A stretch of DNA of 52,231 bases, from contig CAYJIM010000008.1 in NCBI GenBank assembly GCA_964370215.1, forward strand, positions 1 to 52,231. The letters run 5' to 3'. Source of the stretch: Massiliimalia sp964370215. GTDB taxonomy: Bacteria; Bacillota; Clostridia; Oscillospirales; Ruminococcaceae. Below are positions 31,196 to 39,720 of the stretch, one piece after another. The position numbers and the translations under genes are program-made. How positions within the stretch are numbered: the first letter of the stretch is position 1; each line of letters opens with the position of its first letter. Below the pieces are notes generated by a model. That model worked only from the letters and a program-made list of their open reading frames with translations. It made no database searches and was not told the origin of the DNA.

Positions 31196-32226
31196 CGTTT
31201 CAATACCTCCAATGTAATTTGTGCTGTTTGCACCGCACCGATCGCTGCAGCAATCTTTTCCGGATGGCCGGATAGTTTGAGCACCAATTTACCGAGCGGT
31301 TGATCCTTTAACAGTTCAATATTGCCGTAAATGATGTTGGCTTCAATGCCGTATTGTTGCACCAAACGAGAGATGAGAGGAAGTCCTGCATGTTCATCGG
31401 TATAGGTGAGTAGTACCAACTGCTCACCCTCTTGTAATTGGGTGAGAGGGTGCCCACTATCAATCATGTCATAAATCTTACTGACCCCTTCTGACGTCTC
31501 CACAAAGCGTTTTGCCGTTGGCGTTTTGGGCGCGGAAAAAATGGTTTGAATATCGCCACTTTCTACAACTTCCCCATCCTCCATGAGTGCCAAACCGTCA
31601 CAGATTTCTTTGACCACCGCCATTTCATGGGTGATCAATACAATGGTCAACCCCAATTCACGGTTGAGTTTTTGTAAGAGTGCTAAAATGGACTTCGTTG
31701 TCTGTGGATCTAAAGCACTGGTCGCTTCATCACACAATAAAATCTTTGGATTGTTTGCCAATGCTCTTGCAATGGCAACACGCTGTTTTTGTCCACCCGA
31801 TAATTGACTGGGGTAGCTGTGCTCCTTATCGGTCAAGTCCACCAATGCCAACAGGTCTTTTACCTTTTGCTTTCGCATCACTTTGGAGAGTCCGCTTTTT
31901 TTAAGTGGCAGCTCCACATTTTGCCCAACGGTGCGGGAGGCAAATAAATTGAAGTGTTGAAAAATCATCCCAATATTTTTTCGTGTTGTACGCAATTCCT
32001 TTGCTGACAACGTCGTCAAATCCACACCGTCGACCACAACATTGCCTGCCGTTGGGCGTTCCAACAGGTTAATACAGCGAATTAAGGTAGACTTCCCTGC
32101 CCCCGAAAATCCGATGACCCCAAAAATTTGTCCCTTTTCAATTTGCAGCGAAACCTGCTTGACTGCATGAACCTGTTCCGCACCATGCCCCTCAAATGAT
32201 TTACTCACATTTGTTAATGTAATCAT
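31192..32226 (-). CDS. metN: Methionine ABC transporter ATP-binding protein MetN
   Basis: 344-residue ATPase. Walker A GFSGAGKSTLIR (about 38-49), signature LSGGQKQRVAIARAL (about 142-156), Walker B ILLCDEATSALD, and the C-terminal NIL domain (about 265-344) that binds methionine and inhibits transport allosterically. AGGAGGG lies upstream of the ATG. First gene of metN-metI-metQ-M20, directly behind the T-box. Confidence 0.96.
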   Translation of the reverse strand: MITLTNVSKSFEGHGAEQVHAVKQVSLQIEKGQIFGVIGFSGAGKSTLIRCINLLERPTAGNVVVDGVDLTTLSAKELRTTRKNIGMIFQHFNLFASRTVGQNVELPLKKSGLSKVMRKQKVKDLLALVDLTDKEHSYPSQLSGGQKQRVAIARALANNPKILLCDEATSALDPQTTKSILALLQKLNRELGLTIVLITHEMAVVKEICDGLALMEDGEVVESGDIQTIFSAPKTPTAKRFVETSEGVSKIYDMIDSGHPLTQLQEGEQLVLLTYTDEHAGLPLISRLVQQYGIEANIIYGNIELLKDQPLGKLVLKLSGHPEKIAAAIGAVQTAQITLEVLKR

Positions 32227-32241
32227 ACGTACCCTCCTCTA

Positions 32242-32563
32242 AATACAAAAAACTCGTCTTAACGTTTGGAAAAAACTCCATTGTTAAGACGAGTTATACA
32301 ATACCCGTGATACCACTTAAACTTCGCTCACTTCTCACAAAGCAAGCCTTCTCGAGTGCGTCCGACAACATCGGAGATACTCTAGCGCGTTAATGGGCGC
32401 ACCCATTGCAACCTAACACACGGTGTTCATGGTTCAGCTGCACAACTCGGAGATCATCTTCGTAACAGTCGGTTTTATTCTCTCTCAGCAAATCGAGAAC
32501 TCTCTGTGAAAACCTTCTCTTACTACTCTTCTCGTCAAGGTCATTTTAGATTATGTAGGTGTT
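32242..32563 (-). promoter_or_regulatory. T-box riboswitch, tRNA-Met specific
   Basis: Read on the minus strand. The 5' side of the specifier loop is AGTAGTA preceded by GAGA; the 3' side is GAAG-ATG-A followed by TCTC, giving ATG (32455-32457) as specifier, Met. AGAGAG and an apical TTCTC/GAGAA stem lie between. The T-box bulge AAGTGGTATCACGGGT is at about 32303-32318 with TGGT at 32312-32315. The terminator is a 13-bp stem (32283-32295 with 32251-32263) followed by Ts. The layout matches the Trp T-box at 26481 step by step. Confidence 0.93.
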
Positions 32564-32569
32564 GTAGTT

Positions 32570-32598
32570 ATCATACTAAATTGCCGGGAATTTGTCAA
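32570..32598 (-). promoter_or_regulatory. Promoter of the Met T-box/metNIQ operon
   Basis: Minus strand: TTGACA (32593-32598), 17-bp spacer, TATGAT (32570-32575). The transcript would start near 32563. The remaining 32599-32807 shows no gene; it includes the AT-rich promoter region of the divergent sulfatase gene. Confidence 0.85.
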
Positions 32599-32807
32599 GT
32601 ATTTTTGAATCGAAAAATTTCCCAATACTATTTTTTAGTACTTCAGACATCTTTTTCTGATTTTTCCAATGCTTCTTTTGTGCTTTTACACAACAACCAA
32701 CTTCTTTTTTGCATAGAATCAGCCTTTTCAATTGCGAAAATAGGTGGTAACTTTGATCTCTTTATAGTAAAATAAAACTATACTATACTATGTTTTGGAG
32801 GGATTGG

Positions 32808-34253
32808 ATGAACAGCAAACCAAATTTTTTAGTTTTTATGACCGACCATCAGCGTGGGGATATGCAGCCACCTTTTCAAAAAGCCTACACCCCAAATCTT
32901 GATAAACTTTATCAACAAGGGGTCAGTTTTACCAACGCGCACTGTCCGTCACCCCACTGCTGTCCCAGTAGGGCCACCTTTTTTTCCGGTCTTTACCCAA
33001 GTGAGCATGGCATTTGGAACAACGTCAATGTGTCCAATACCCTTTCCAGACGCTTGTTTGATGGGGTTCGTCTCTTTTCTGAAGACTTCAAAGACGCAGG
33101 ATACAATCTGTATTACAGCGGCAAATGGCATGTGAGTGCCGAAGAAGGACCACAACATCGCGGATTCGAATTGCTCCATCATGAAATGACCTATCGTACC
33201 TATGAAAATGTTCCCTGTACCGAAGAGTGGCAGACCTACCGTCAAAAACCACCCTGTGATATGACAAAAGAGCGTCAAGAAGGGCAGATTTTGCGTCCCG
33301 GTTATCCCCTTTATACGCAGTACGGCATAGAAGAAAACCCCTTTGGGGATGCGGATGTCGTAGACGCCGCTATCAAAAAAATTCATACCCTAGATGCCGA
33401 CAACCCTTTCTTTCTCTATGTGGGCACCTTAGGGCCACATGACCCATACGATGTTCCCCAGCGATTCTTGGATCTTTACAAGCCCGAAAACATCCAACTA
33501 CCTGCCAGCTTTTCCGATGATATGAGCGACAAACCGGCATTGTACCGCCGTACACGAGATCGCTATGCACAGTTGACTGAGGCCGAACACCGCGAGTCAA
33601 TGCGTCGTTATCTGGCCTTTTGCAGTTATGAGGATCATCTGTTCGGCCAATTGATCGAGGCATTGCAGGAAAATGATCTACTCGACAACACAGTGGTGCT
33701 TTACCTCTCCGACCATGGGGATTATATGGGGGCACACCGTTTGTGGGCAAAGGGACTGCCTTGTTTCAAAGAAGCCTATCATATCTGTGCAACGATGGGA
33801 TATGGCGGCCTGACACCAAAAGGGCAGGTGTGTGACCGGTTGGTGTCACTTGCCGATTTCGCCCCAACGCTGTTGCAACTGGCAGGGCTTTCCGTTGATC
33901 GTTCCTTTACCGGCACCACCCTTCTACCATTGTTGGACAGCCAAACACCGACAAACTGGAGAAATGCGTTGTTTACCCAGTCCAACGGCAATGAGGTGTA
34001 CGGCATTCAACGCGCAGTGTTTGACGATAAGTACAAGTACGTCTTCAACGGATTTGATTATGATGAATTATATGACCTTATCAAGGATCCACATGAAATG
34101 CACAACATCATTGGCGAAGCTGGTAGTGACGAGATTGTTGAGCGGTACTGTAAATTGCTGTGGCAATTTGCCTACGATCATCAAGACAGCATCGTCAACG
34201 ATTACATCATGACCGCCCTTGTGCCGTATGGCCCGGGGATTATTTTTGAATAA
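32808..34253 (+). CDS. Sulfatase (type I, formylglycine-dependent family)
   Basis: 481-residue arylsulfatase-family hydrolase, no signal peptide, so cytoplasmic. The active-site motif is C51-C-P-S-R55 (CxPSR), whose first Cys would be oxidised to formylglycine; the metal and sulfate residues NFLVFMTDHQRGDM at the start and YLSDHGDYMGAH (about 294-305) fit. It is a Cys-type sulfatase, so an anaerobic sulfatase-maturating radical SAM enzyme would be needed; none is in the window. Start at the ATG with GGAGGG 5 nt upstream. Could also be a phosphonate or phosphodiester hydrolase of the same superfamily. Confidence 0.9.
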   Translation: MNSKPNFLVFMTDHQRGDMQPPFQKAYTPNLDKLYQQGVSFTNAHCPSPHCCPSRATFFSGLYPSEHGIWNNVNVSNTLSRRLFDGVRLFSEDFKDAGYNLYYSGKWHVSAEEGPQHRGFELLHHEMTYRTYENVPCTEEWQTYRQKPPCDMTKERQEGQILRPGYPLYTQYGIEENPFGDADVVDAAIKKIHTLDADNPFFLYVGTLGPHDPYDVPQRFLDLYKPENIQLPASFSDDMSDKPALYRRTRDRYAQLTEAEHRESMRRYLAFCSYEDHLFGQLIEALQENDLLDNTVVLYLSDHGDYMGAHRLWAKGLPCFKEAYHICATMGYGGLTPKGQVCDRLVSLADFAPTLLQLAGLSVDRSFTGTTLLPLLDSQTPTNWRNALFTQSNGNEVYGIQRAVFDDKYKYVFNGFDYDELYDLIKDPHEMHNIIGEAGSDEIVERYCKLLWQFAYDHQDSIVNDYIMTALVPYGPGIIFE

Positions 34254-34254
34254 C

Positions 34255-34294
34255 AACAATCGGTGAGCCCCTATAATGTGGCTCACCGATTGTT
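34255..34294. terminator. Shared hairpin between sulfatase and hprK
   Basis: 15-bp perfect stem (34255-34269 against 34280-34294), 10-nt loop, between two convergent genes. T runs beside it are weak, so termination may be inefficient. Confidence 0.7.
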
Positions 34295-34304
34295 ACGATT
34301 TCTA

Positions 34305-35267
34305 TTAGAACATATCCCAATTTTTGTTGTGCCCTTCCACTTCGACGGACATCCCCAAAGACTGCATCAGTTCTTGTGCTGCATTGTATCCCATTTTCTT
34401 TTGGCGATTATTGATTGCTGCAACTTCCAAGATGATGGCAAGGTTTCGACCCGGTTTGACCGGAATGGTGTGCGATGGGATTTTCAGCCCCAAAATAGTA
34501 CTGTATTCATTTTCCATGCCCATACGGTCATAGATTTTTTCTGGATCCCACGCCTCGAGTTTGACGACCATATCCACCTTTTCGGTGACCTTAACAGCCC
34601 CCATCCCAAACAGGCGACGGACATTGATGATCCCGATGCCGCGTAGTTCCAAGAAATGTCGGATGTTTTCCGGCGAAGAACCGACCAGACTTTTGTTGGA
34701 AACACGACGAATTTCTACTGCATCGTCTGCCACCAGTCGGTGCCCACGTTTGACAAGCTCGATTGCCGCTTCACTTTTCCCGACACCACTGTCGCCCAAA
34801 AGCAAAACCCCTTCCCCGTAAATCTCAATCAGCACGCCGTGTCTAGTGATGCGTGGTGCCAATGCTACATTGAGGTAATTGATGATGGAGGAAAATAAAG
34901 TAGAGGTCGATTCTTCGGTGTGCAATAAAATCACACCGTGCTCTTTTGCCACCTCGTAAATTTCAGGAATGATTTCAAGGCCCCTTGTGATGATGGCGCA
35001 AGGGAATTGAAAGCGAAAAATTTGATCCAGTCGACGGCGACGATCCTCCTCTTCCAAAGTGCTCAAAAAGGCAAACTCCAAACGACCCAAAATTTGAATG
35101 CGTTTGGGATCAAAATACTCCAAAAATCCTGTTAAATTCAACCCCGGGCGATTGAGGTCCGCGGTATAAATGAGGGTATCCTCCGCCCCTTCGGGCATAT
35201 AGGCAACCTCCAAGTCAAATTCTTTGATAATCCGTTCGAGCGGAATTGAAAAGCCACTGTTGTCCAT
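34305..35267 (-). CDS. hprK: HPr kinase/phosphorylase
   Basis: Phosphorylates HPr on Ser46 and dephosphorylates it, controlling catabolite repression in Gram-positive bacteria. 320 residues; Walker A GDSGVGKSE (158-166), followed by the family signature region RGIGIINVRRLFG (about 207-219), and an N-terminal domain. Start at the ATG with AGAGGG upstream; a longer frame would run through the promoter. It implies HPr and CcpA-type regulation in this organism. Monocistronic here. Confidence 0.95.
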   Translation of the reverse strand: MDNSGFSIPLERIIKEFDLEVAYMPEGAEDTLIYTADLNRPGLNLTGFLEYFDPKRIQILGRLEFAFLSTLEEEDRRRRLDQIFRFQFPCAIITRGLEIIPEIYEVAKEHGVILLHTEESTSTLFSSIINYLNVALAPRITRHGVLIEIYGEGVLLLGDSGVGKSEAAIELVKRGHRLVADDAVEIRRVSNKSLVGSSPENIRHFLELRGIGIINVRRLFGMGAVKVTEKVDMVVKLEAWDPEKIYDRMGMENEYSTILGLKIPSHTIPVKPGRNLAIILEVAAINNRQKKMGYNAAQELMQSLGMSVEVEGHNKNWDMF

Positions 35268-35351
35268 CGTTTTCCCTCTCTCTTTCTCTGTATCATTTAA
35301 ACTATCACTATGCGTCTTTCCTATGTCATAGCGATTGCGTTTCCCTTTCTT

Positions 35352-35380
35352 ATTATACTTGAATATTCTCCCTTTTTCAA
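35352..35380 (-). promoter_or_regulatory. Promoter of hprK
   Basis: Minus strand: TTGAAA (35375-35380), 17-bp spacer, TATAAT (35352-35357), about 85 nt before the start codon. Confidence 0.8.
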
Positions 35381-35536
35381 TGCTGTTTTGCATTTATTTG
35401 CAATTTTCTGAACAGATCTGTTTGATTGCTTACTTTTTCCATACACTTTCTATGAAAAACCATCAAAAAACAAGGTATATCCCACGTTTTAGCTAGAATC
35501 TTAAGAAAAATCGTTTGAACTTTTACCTTTTTCGCC

Positions 35537-35565
35537 TTTACAAACAAAGGGCAATCGGGTACAAT
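35537..35565 (+). promoter_or_regulatory. Promoter of the GT4 glycosyltransferase gene
   Basis: TTTACA (35537-35542), 17-bp spacer, TACAAT (35560-35565). The region 35268-35649 holds this and the divergent hprK promoter and no gene. Confidence 0.75.
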
Positions 35566-35649
35566 AGAAATACCTTACAGCAAACACCCTTTGAGTTGTA
35601 TCTTTCATCAGAGCAATTATCAAATTTATTTGGGTTCATTGGAGTTTTT

Positions 35650-36867
35650 ATGAGAATTGTATTGTTCACCGAAACCTATTTACCTTATATCAACGGTGTT
35701 GTCACCCATGTCAAGTCGCTCAAAGACGGCTTAGAACGTACCGGCCATCAGGTGTTGATTGTCACCGCGGATATCCACTCCAGACATCATCATATTGAAG
35801 ACGGTGTGCTGTGGTGTCCTGCCAAAGAGTTTAAAAAGTTTTACAGCTATGGATTGGCTTCACCTGTCAGTCTCAAACGGTTGCGTCTCATCAAGGAATT
35901 TGCACCGGATATTATTCACATTCATGCAGAATTCGGAGTGGGCCTTTCCGGTGTCAGCATTGCACGCACACTGAAAGTGCCACTGGTTTACACACTGCAC
36001 ACCATGTATGACGATTACCTTTACTATGCAGTGCCCCAATTTTTCATTCCTGTAGCAAAGAAAATCACCCATACCTATGTGCGCATCTTTACTGACAACG
36101 CCAGTGCCATCACAGGTCCTTCCAAAAAAGTAGAACATTTTTTGCGTGGGTGTGGTGTAGCACGTCCGGTGGAAGTGGTGCCAAACCCTGTGGAACTGGA
36201 TTGTTTCAACCAAGAAAACATCGATCCTCTTCAGGTAGCGGCCTACAAGAAACAGTTCGGCATCCAGCCGGATGAACAAATTGTTTGCTTTTGCGGACGT
36301 CTTGGCAAAGAAAAAAATGTCAATACCTTGCTTTCTTATTTTGCCAATCAGTACAAACCGGAGGATCGCATTCGGCTGATGATCATCGGCGATGGGCCGG
36401 ATCGTGAATCGCTACAACAGCAGGCAAAAGAATTGGGGATCGGCGACGCCGTCATTTTCACCGGTAAGGTTGCACATGAATCGCTGTTGCAGGTGTACGC
36501 CTGCTGTAATATGTACATCACCACCTCTCTGTCGGATACCAATTCCATTTCCATGCTGGAAGCGATGGCAACGGGATTACCGGTACTGCATATCTATGAC
36601 GAACTCAATGCAGGCCAAGTCATTCACGGGGTCAACGGATTCATTTTTAGCAATGCCGAGGAAATGTACAATCAAATGTGTCGCTATCGGGATCTTTCGG
36701 TACAGAAAAAACAAGCACTTTCTTACTCGGTGCAGCAATCAGTGAAAAAATCAGGTCAACAAAATTTAGCAAACTACCTACTGGATGTCTATCAATACAT
36801 TGAGCAGAACAAGAAGCATACCAAGCGTATCCCAATTTTTGAATTGAAATACAAAGACCGCACCTAA
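35650..36867 (+). CDS. GT4 glycosyltransferase (diacylglycerol glucosyltransferase-like)
   Basis: 405-residue GT-B fold enzyme. N-terminal acceptor domain begins MRIVLFTETYLPYINGVVTH, the hallmark of membrane-associated GT4 enzymes such as alpha-monoglucosyl- and monogalactosyl-diacylglycerol synthases; PDIIHIHAEFG and YTLHTMYDDY follow. The donor domain contains FCGRLGKEKN and LEAMATGLPV. The usual first Glu of the EX7E motif is replaced in SDTNSISMLEAMA, where close relatives carry SET. Start at the ATG with GGAG 5 nt upstream. A membrane protein gene follows after 12 nt, supporting a membrane glycolipid role. Confidence 0.88.
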   Translation: MRIVLFTETYLPYINGVVTHVKSLKDGLERTGHQVLIVTADIHSRHHHIEDGVLWCPAKEFKKFYSYGLASPVSLKRLRLIKEFAPDIIHIHAEFGVGLSGVSIARTLKVPLVYTLHTMYDDYLYYAVPQFFIPVAKKITHTYVRIFTDNASAITGPSKKVEHFLRGCGVARPVEVVPNPVELDCFNQENIDPLQVAAYKKQFGIQPDEQIVCFCGRLGKEKNVNTLLSYFANQYKPEDRIRLMIIGDGPDRESLQQQAKELGIGDAVIFTGKVAHESLLQVYACCNMYITTSLSDTNSISMLEAMATGLPVLHIYDELNAGQVIHGVNGFIFSNAEEMYNQMCRYRDLSVQKKQALSYSVQQSVKKSGQQNLANYLLDVYQYIEQNKKHTKRIPIFELKYKDRT

Positions 36868-36879
36868 AAAGGACCTGCC

Positions 36880-37593
36880 ATGAAAAAAATTACTGTAATT
36901 GATCTACTGCTTATTCTTCCAATTCTTTTATTTGCAACCCTGCTCGTACTTTCGTTTGGGTTCAATCAGCAAGTATTGCTCTTTCAGTCGCTCATCACCA
37001 ATGATCTGTTGTTGTTAGATGGTCTTTTGATTGCAGTCCTGTTATACTTCAGAATTATTTGGACGATCCACAAGAAACAAGAGGATTCCTTTGTGTTGGT
37101 GCTGGGCATTGGCTTGTTTGTCACAAGCGTTGTCGGTACCGCATCACTTCTTGCCAATATCAGCGATCTGCTGCTCTTTATTTGCATCGGTGCTTGCCTG
37201 TTGTTTTTACTTGTTTTCATGATCTTTCAGCGGTATCCACCTCTTAAAATTATCACTGCCATATTATTGACCGCTGTTATTTCAACCGTTGTGTCTCTAC
37301 TCAGTTTATTGATGGTTCTCTTTTCGGGCATCGATACCGACTACACCATCCTCACACACCCCCATGGACATACTATTGTCTTTGCAGAAAGTGCCTTTTT
37401 GTTTTCGGGAGAAACTACAATCTATCAAGCGACCTCACCAATCACGATGACATCACTCGGCACCTACACCACCGACGACGGAGACAAACCAATTCAAGGT
37501 GGTACGGCAACCATTGTTTGGGACGATCATACCATGTCTATCTCTGCCCCGTCCATTGAAGGGGTAAAGACCTTTGAAATTACACATCATTAA
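36880..37593 (+). CDS. Membrane protein of unknown function, coupled to GT4
   Basis: 237 residues, unrecognised. Five hydrophobic segments (about 6-28, 42-62, 70-94, 97-117, 122-148) are followed by an 85-residue polar, Thr/Ser-rich C-terminal domain with beta-type periodicity that would lie on one side of the membrane. It starts 12 nt after the glycosyltransferase, which hints at involvement in envelope glycolipid or polymer synthesis. A strong terminator follows directly. Confidence 0.78.
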   Translation: MKKITVIDLLLILPILLFATLLVLSFGFNQQVLLFQSLITNDLLLLDGLLIAVLLYFRIIWTIHKKQEDSFVLVLGIGLFVTSVVGTASLLANISDLLLFICIGACLLFLLVFMIFQRYPPLKIITAILLTAVISTVVSLLSLLMVLFSGIDTDYTILTHPHGHTIVFAESAFLFSGETTIYQATSPITMTSLGTYTTDDGDKPIQGGTATIVWDDHTMSISAPSIEGVKTFEITHH

Positions 37594-37632
37594 AACTGTG
37601 TCTCTACCGACGGTGGTAGCGACACAGTTTTT
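37592..37632 (+). terminator. Terminator after the GT4/membrane protein pair
   Basis: AAAACTGTGTC (37592-37602) pairs with GACACAGTTTT (37621-37631); an inner CTACC/GGTAG stem extends it, and Ts follow. It overlaps the last bases of the membrane protein stop codon. Confidence 0.85.
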
Positions 37633-37676
37633 GCATTGTCCGTCACCTTTTTTCTCCTTTGCCATAGAATGAAACG

Positions 37677-37699
37677 AAGAGGTTTTTTGGAAACCTCTT
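37677..37699 (+). promoter_or_regulatory. Leader hairpin upstream of the Cys-rich protein
   Basis: AAGAGGTTT (37677-37685) and AAACCTCTT (37691-37699), perfect 9-bp stem, loop TTTGG, 10 nt upstream of the AAAGGAG ribosome site. Could stabilise or regulate the message. Confidence 0.55.
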
Positions 37700-37722
37700 G
37701 ACTGAACAAAGGAGTTGAGACT

Positions 37723-38115
37723 ATGGCTTGCCAATGTCAAAGCAATATGAACTTTTCCGATGCAAATTACATTTACAAACGCGCCGGAAAGAAAGGCTGT
37801 TGTGGCACCGAACCAGTTGTCACCCCCGTTTCTACTAATGGGCGTCGTTCCTGCGGATGTGGCCAAAATACCAATGCCGCCGCTGCCGTGAACGATTCCG
37901 GTTGTCCTGGTGTGAACTTTGCCTGTTTAGAGGACACCGTGATCCCCTGTGAAGCAATGGACTGTTGTGCGGTGGAGCGCTGTTTGGAGTACCGCACCTG
38001 TTGTGATCCAAATGGCATCTGCTGTCGCTACCCTTGCTGTTGCAGAGAACAATTCTGGCCGTCCTTCACCCACCCGAGATGGCTTTGCTGCAACCAGCTG
38101 TATCATGTCGACTAG
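37723..38115 (+). CDS. Cysteine-rich protein (21 Cys in 130 residues), unknown
   Basis: 130 residues starting MACQCQSN, with 21 cysteines, many in pairs or triplets (GCCG, SCGCG, DCCA, TCCD, ICCR, PCCCR, LCCN). No signal peptide or membrane segment. The middle is Ala/Asn-rich, the end aromatic (FWPSFTHPRWL). AAAGGAG ribosome site 9 nt upstream. Cys-rich proteins of this style are found in spore coats and as metal-binding proteins, but no known motif matches. It lies alone between terminators, so it is probably its own transcription unit. Confidence 0.75.
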   Translation: MACQCQSNMNFSDANYIYKRAGKKGCCGTEPVVTPVSTNGRRSCGCGQNTNAAAAVNDSGCPGVNFACLEDTVIPCEAMDCCAVERCLEYRTCCDPNGICCRYPCCCREQFWPSFTHPRWLCCNQLYHVD

Positions 38116-38149
38116 TCGCATACCGTTACTTATCTGCTAGTCCGACAGC

Positions 38150-38182
38150 AAAAAATCCCAATTTCACATGGAAATTGGGATT
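38150..38182 (-). terminator. Terminator after rluD
   Basis: 12-bp perfect stem (38154-38165 against 38171-38182), loop ACATG, followed by a T run on the minus strand; ends the sepF-to-rluD gene string. Confidence 0.88.
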
Positions 38183-38193
38183 ACATATCGGTG

Positions 38194-39102
38194 TCATTTC
38201 AGCGTTCTCAAAAAATCGCTAAAATAGTCGGGTAGCGGTGCGGTAAAGGTCATCCATTCCTCTGTGGTGGGATGGATAAATCCGAGGGTCATGGCATGTA
38301 GACATTGCCCTTGTAATTTTGTCAATACTCTTTTTGGACCATAGACAGCATCCCCAGCAATAGGAAAACCCTTGTACGCCATATGCACACGAATTTGGTG
38401 GGTTCTGCCTGTTTCCAACTGAAAGCGCATTCGTGTAAAGCCTTCATAGCTCTCCTCCACCCAAAAATGTGTGATCGCCTCTTTGCTGTGCTGATTGGTG
38501 ACACACATTTTTTTGCGGTCTTTTTGACTGCGCCCAATCGGCGCATCAATGCTACCCGAAAGTTCTTTCATCCTACCGTATACCACCGCTTGGTATTCAC
38601 GCAAAAAGCTGTGTTCTTTGATCTGTTCCGCCAAATGCTGGTGGGCATGATCATTTTTTGCAACCATCAACACCCCCGAAGTGTCTTTGTCAATGCGGTG
38701 TACAATACCGGGGCGCATCACCCCATTGATCCCAGATAGAGAATCCTTGCAGTGGTAAAGCAGTGCATGAACAAGCGTGCCGGTTTCGTTGCCTGCAGCC
38801 GGATGTACCACCATCCCCTTGGGTTTATTGATCACCAACAAGTGCTCATCTTCGTAGAGAATATCAAGAGGAATATTTTCGGGTTCCAGTTGTAAAGGAG
38901 TCGCTTCCGGAATGGTCACCATGACAATATCATGCAAGCGCAGTTTGTAATTTTTGGAAATCTCCTTGCCCCCGACCAACACACTGCCCTCCTGCAACAA
39001 TTTTTGCAGGTAACTGCGTGTCTTATCCGGCAACATCTCTGCCAAAAAACGGTCAATGCGGGTACCTACTGTTTCGGTATCGATCAAAAATTCATATTGC
39101 AT
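38194..39102 (-). CDS. RluD-type 23S rRNA pseudouridine synthase
   Basis: 302-residue RluA-family enzyme. N-terminal S4 RNA-binding domain (LLQEGSVLVGGKEISKNY, about 34-51), catalytic Asp in HRIDKDTSG (about 134-142), and TGRTHQIRVHM near residue 232. Equivalent to B. subtilis YlyB, which also lies next to lspA. Three nt separate it from lspA. The exact modified base cannot be told from sequence. Confidence 0.93.
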   Translation of the reverse strand: MQYEFLIDTETVGTRIDRFLAEMLPDKTRSYLQKLLQEGSVLVGGKEISKNYKLRLHDIVMVTIPEATPLQLEPENIPLDILYEDEHLLVINKPKGMVVHPAAGNETGTLVHALLYHCKDSLSGINGVMRPGIVHRIDKDTSGVLMVAKNDHAHQHLAEQIKEHSFLREYQAVVYGRMKELSGSIDAPIGRSQKDRKKMCVTNQHSKEAITHFWVEESYEGFTRMRFQLETGRTHQIRVHMAYKGFPIAGDAVYGPKRVLTKLQGQCLHAMTLGFIHPTTEEWMTFTAPLPDYFSDFLRTLK

Positions 39103-39105
39103 GGG

Positions 39106-39645
39106 CTACTCCTGCTCTTCGACAGTGGTGGATGGTACAGTGGTTTCTGATGACTTCTCGGACACAGTCGGCTGTCCTTTATCCAAAAACAAATAACCGA
39201 TCACAAAGATGATCGCCCCGATAACAACAAAACAATCCGCTAGATTGAATACCGGAAAAGTAATGAAGGTCACTTGTAGATAGTCAACCACATACCCCAA
39301 CACCACACGGTCGATGAGATTGCCAACACCCCCACCGATGATGAGGGCAAAACACCACTGCATCCAAGGAGATGGAATTTTTTTGAGGGCAACGGCAACC
39401 GCCAATACTAAAATCAAAACCCCTGTGACCCCGACCAAAATAAACTGTTCCCCTTGTAAGACACCGAAGGCCGCCCCGGTGTTCTCCACATAAGTGAATT
39501 GAAAAACTCCATCCCACACCGGAATGGTACGCAACGGTTGTAGTACCGAAAGCGCCCATTGCTTAACCAATTGATCAGCTACAATCAGCAATGCTGCGAA
39601 CACTAGCGCCAACCAATTTCCATACTTTTGCATCCATTGTTTCAT
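39106..39645 (-). CDS. lspA: Lipoprotein signal peptidase LspA
   Basis: Membrane aspartyl protease that cuts prolipoproteins. 179 residues with four membrane segments; catalytic Asp residues in NLIDRV and FNLADCFVV, plus the conserved VENTGAAFGVL. A C-terminal acidic Ser/Thr tail of about 25 residues (starting KGQPTVSEKSS) is longer than usual. The start is placed at the ATG with AAGGA about 11 nt upstream. The window encodes at least two lipoproteins (MetQ, sugar-binding protein). Confidence 0.94.
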   Translation of the reverse strand: MKQWMQKYGNWLALVFAALLIVADQLVKQWALSVLQPLRTIPVWDGVFQFTYVENTGAAFGVLQGEQFILVGVTGVLILVLAVAVALKKIPSPWMQWCFALIIGGGVGNLIDRVVLGYVVDYLQVTFITFPVFNLADCFVVIGAIIFVIGYLFLDKGQPTVSEKSSETTVPSTTVEEQE

Positions 39646-39671
39646 AGTGATAAAATTCCTTTTCATGAGAA

Positions 39672-39704
39672 CACGAGAAAACAAGAAGGCCTCGTTTTCC
39701 CGTG
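39672..39704 (-). repeat. Hairpin between divIVA and lspA
   Basis: CACGAGAAAAC (39672-39682) with GTTTTCCCGTG (39694-39704), one mismatch in 11 bp, 11-nt loop, in the 75-nt gap. No T run, so possibly a message-stabilising or processing site rather than a terminator. Confidence 0.5.
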
Positions 39705-39720
39705 CATGTGATTGATATGA

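Noticed and set aside
32428..32430. ATG in GAACCATGAAC as the Met T-box specifier
   Set aside because: Alignment with the Trp T-box and the GAGA/TCTC basal stem place the specifier at 32455-32457; this ATG lies beyond stem I.
32242..32563. SAM (S-box) riboswitch upstream of metN
   Set aside because: The TGGT bulge, AGTAGTA/GAAG-ATG specifier loop and terminator/antiterminator are T-box features; no S-box core was found.
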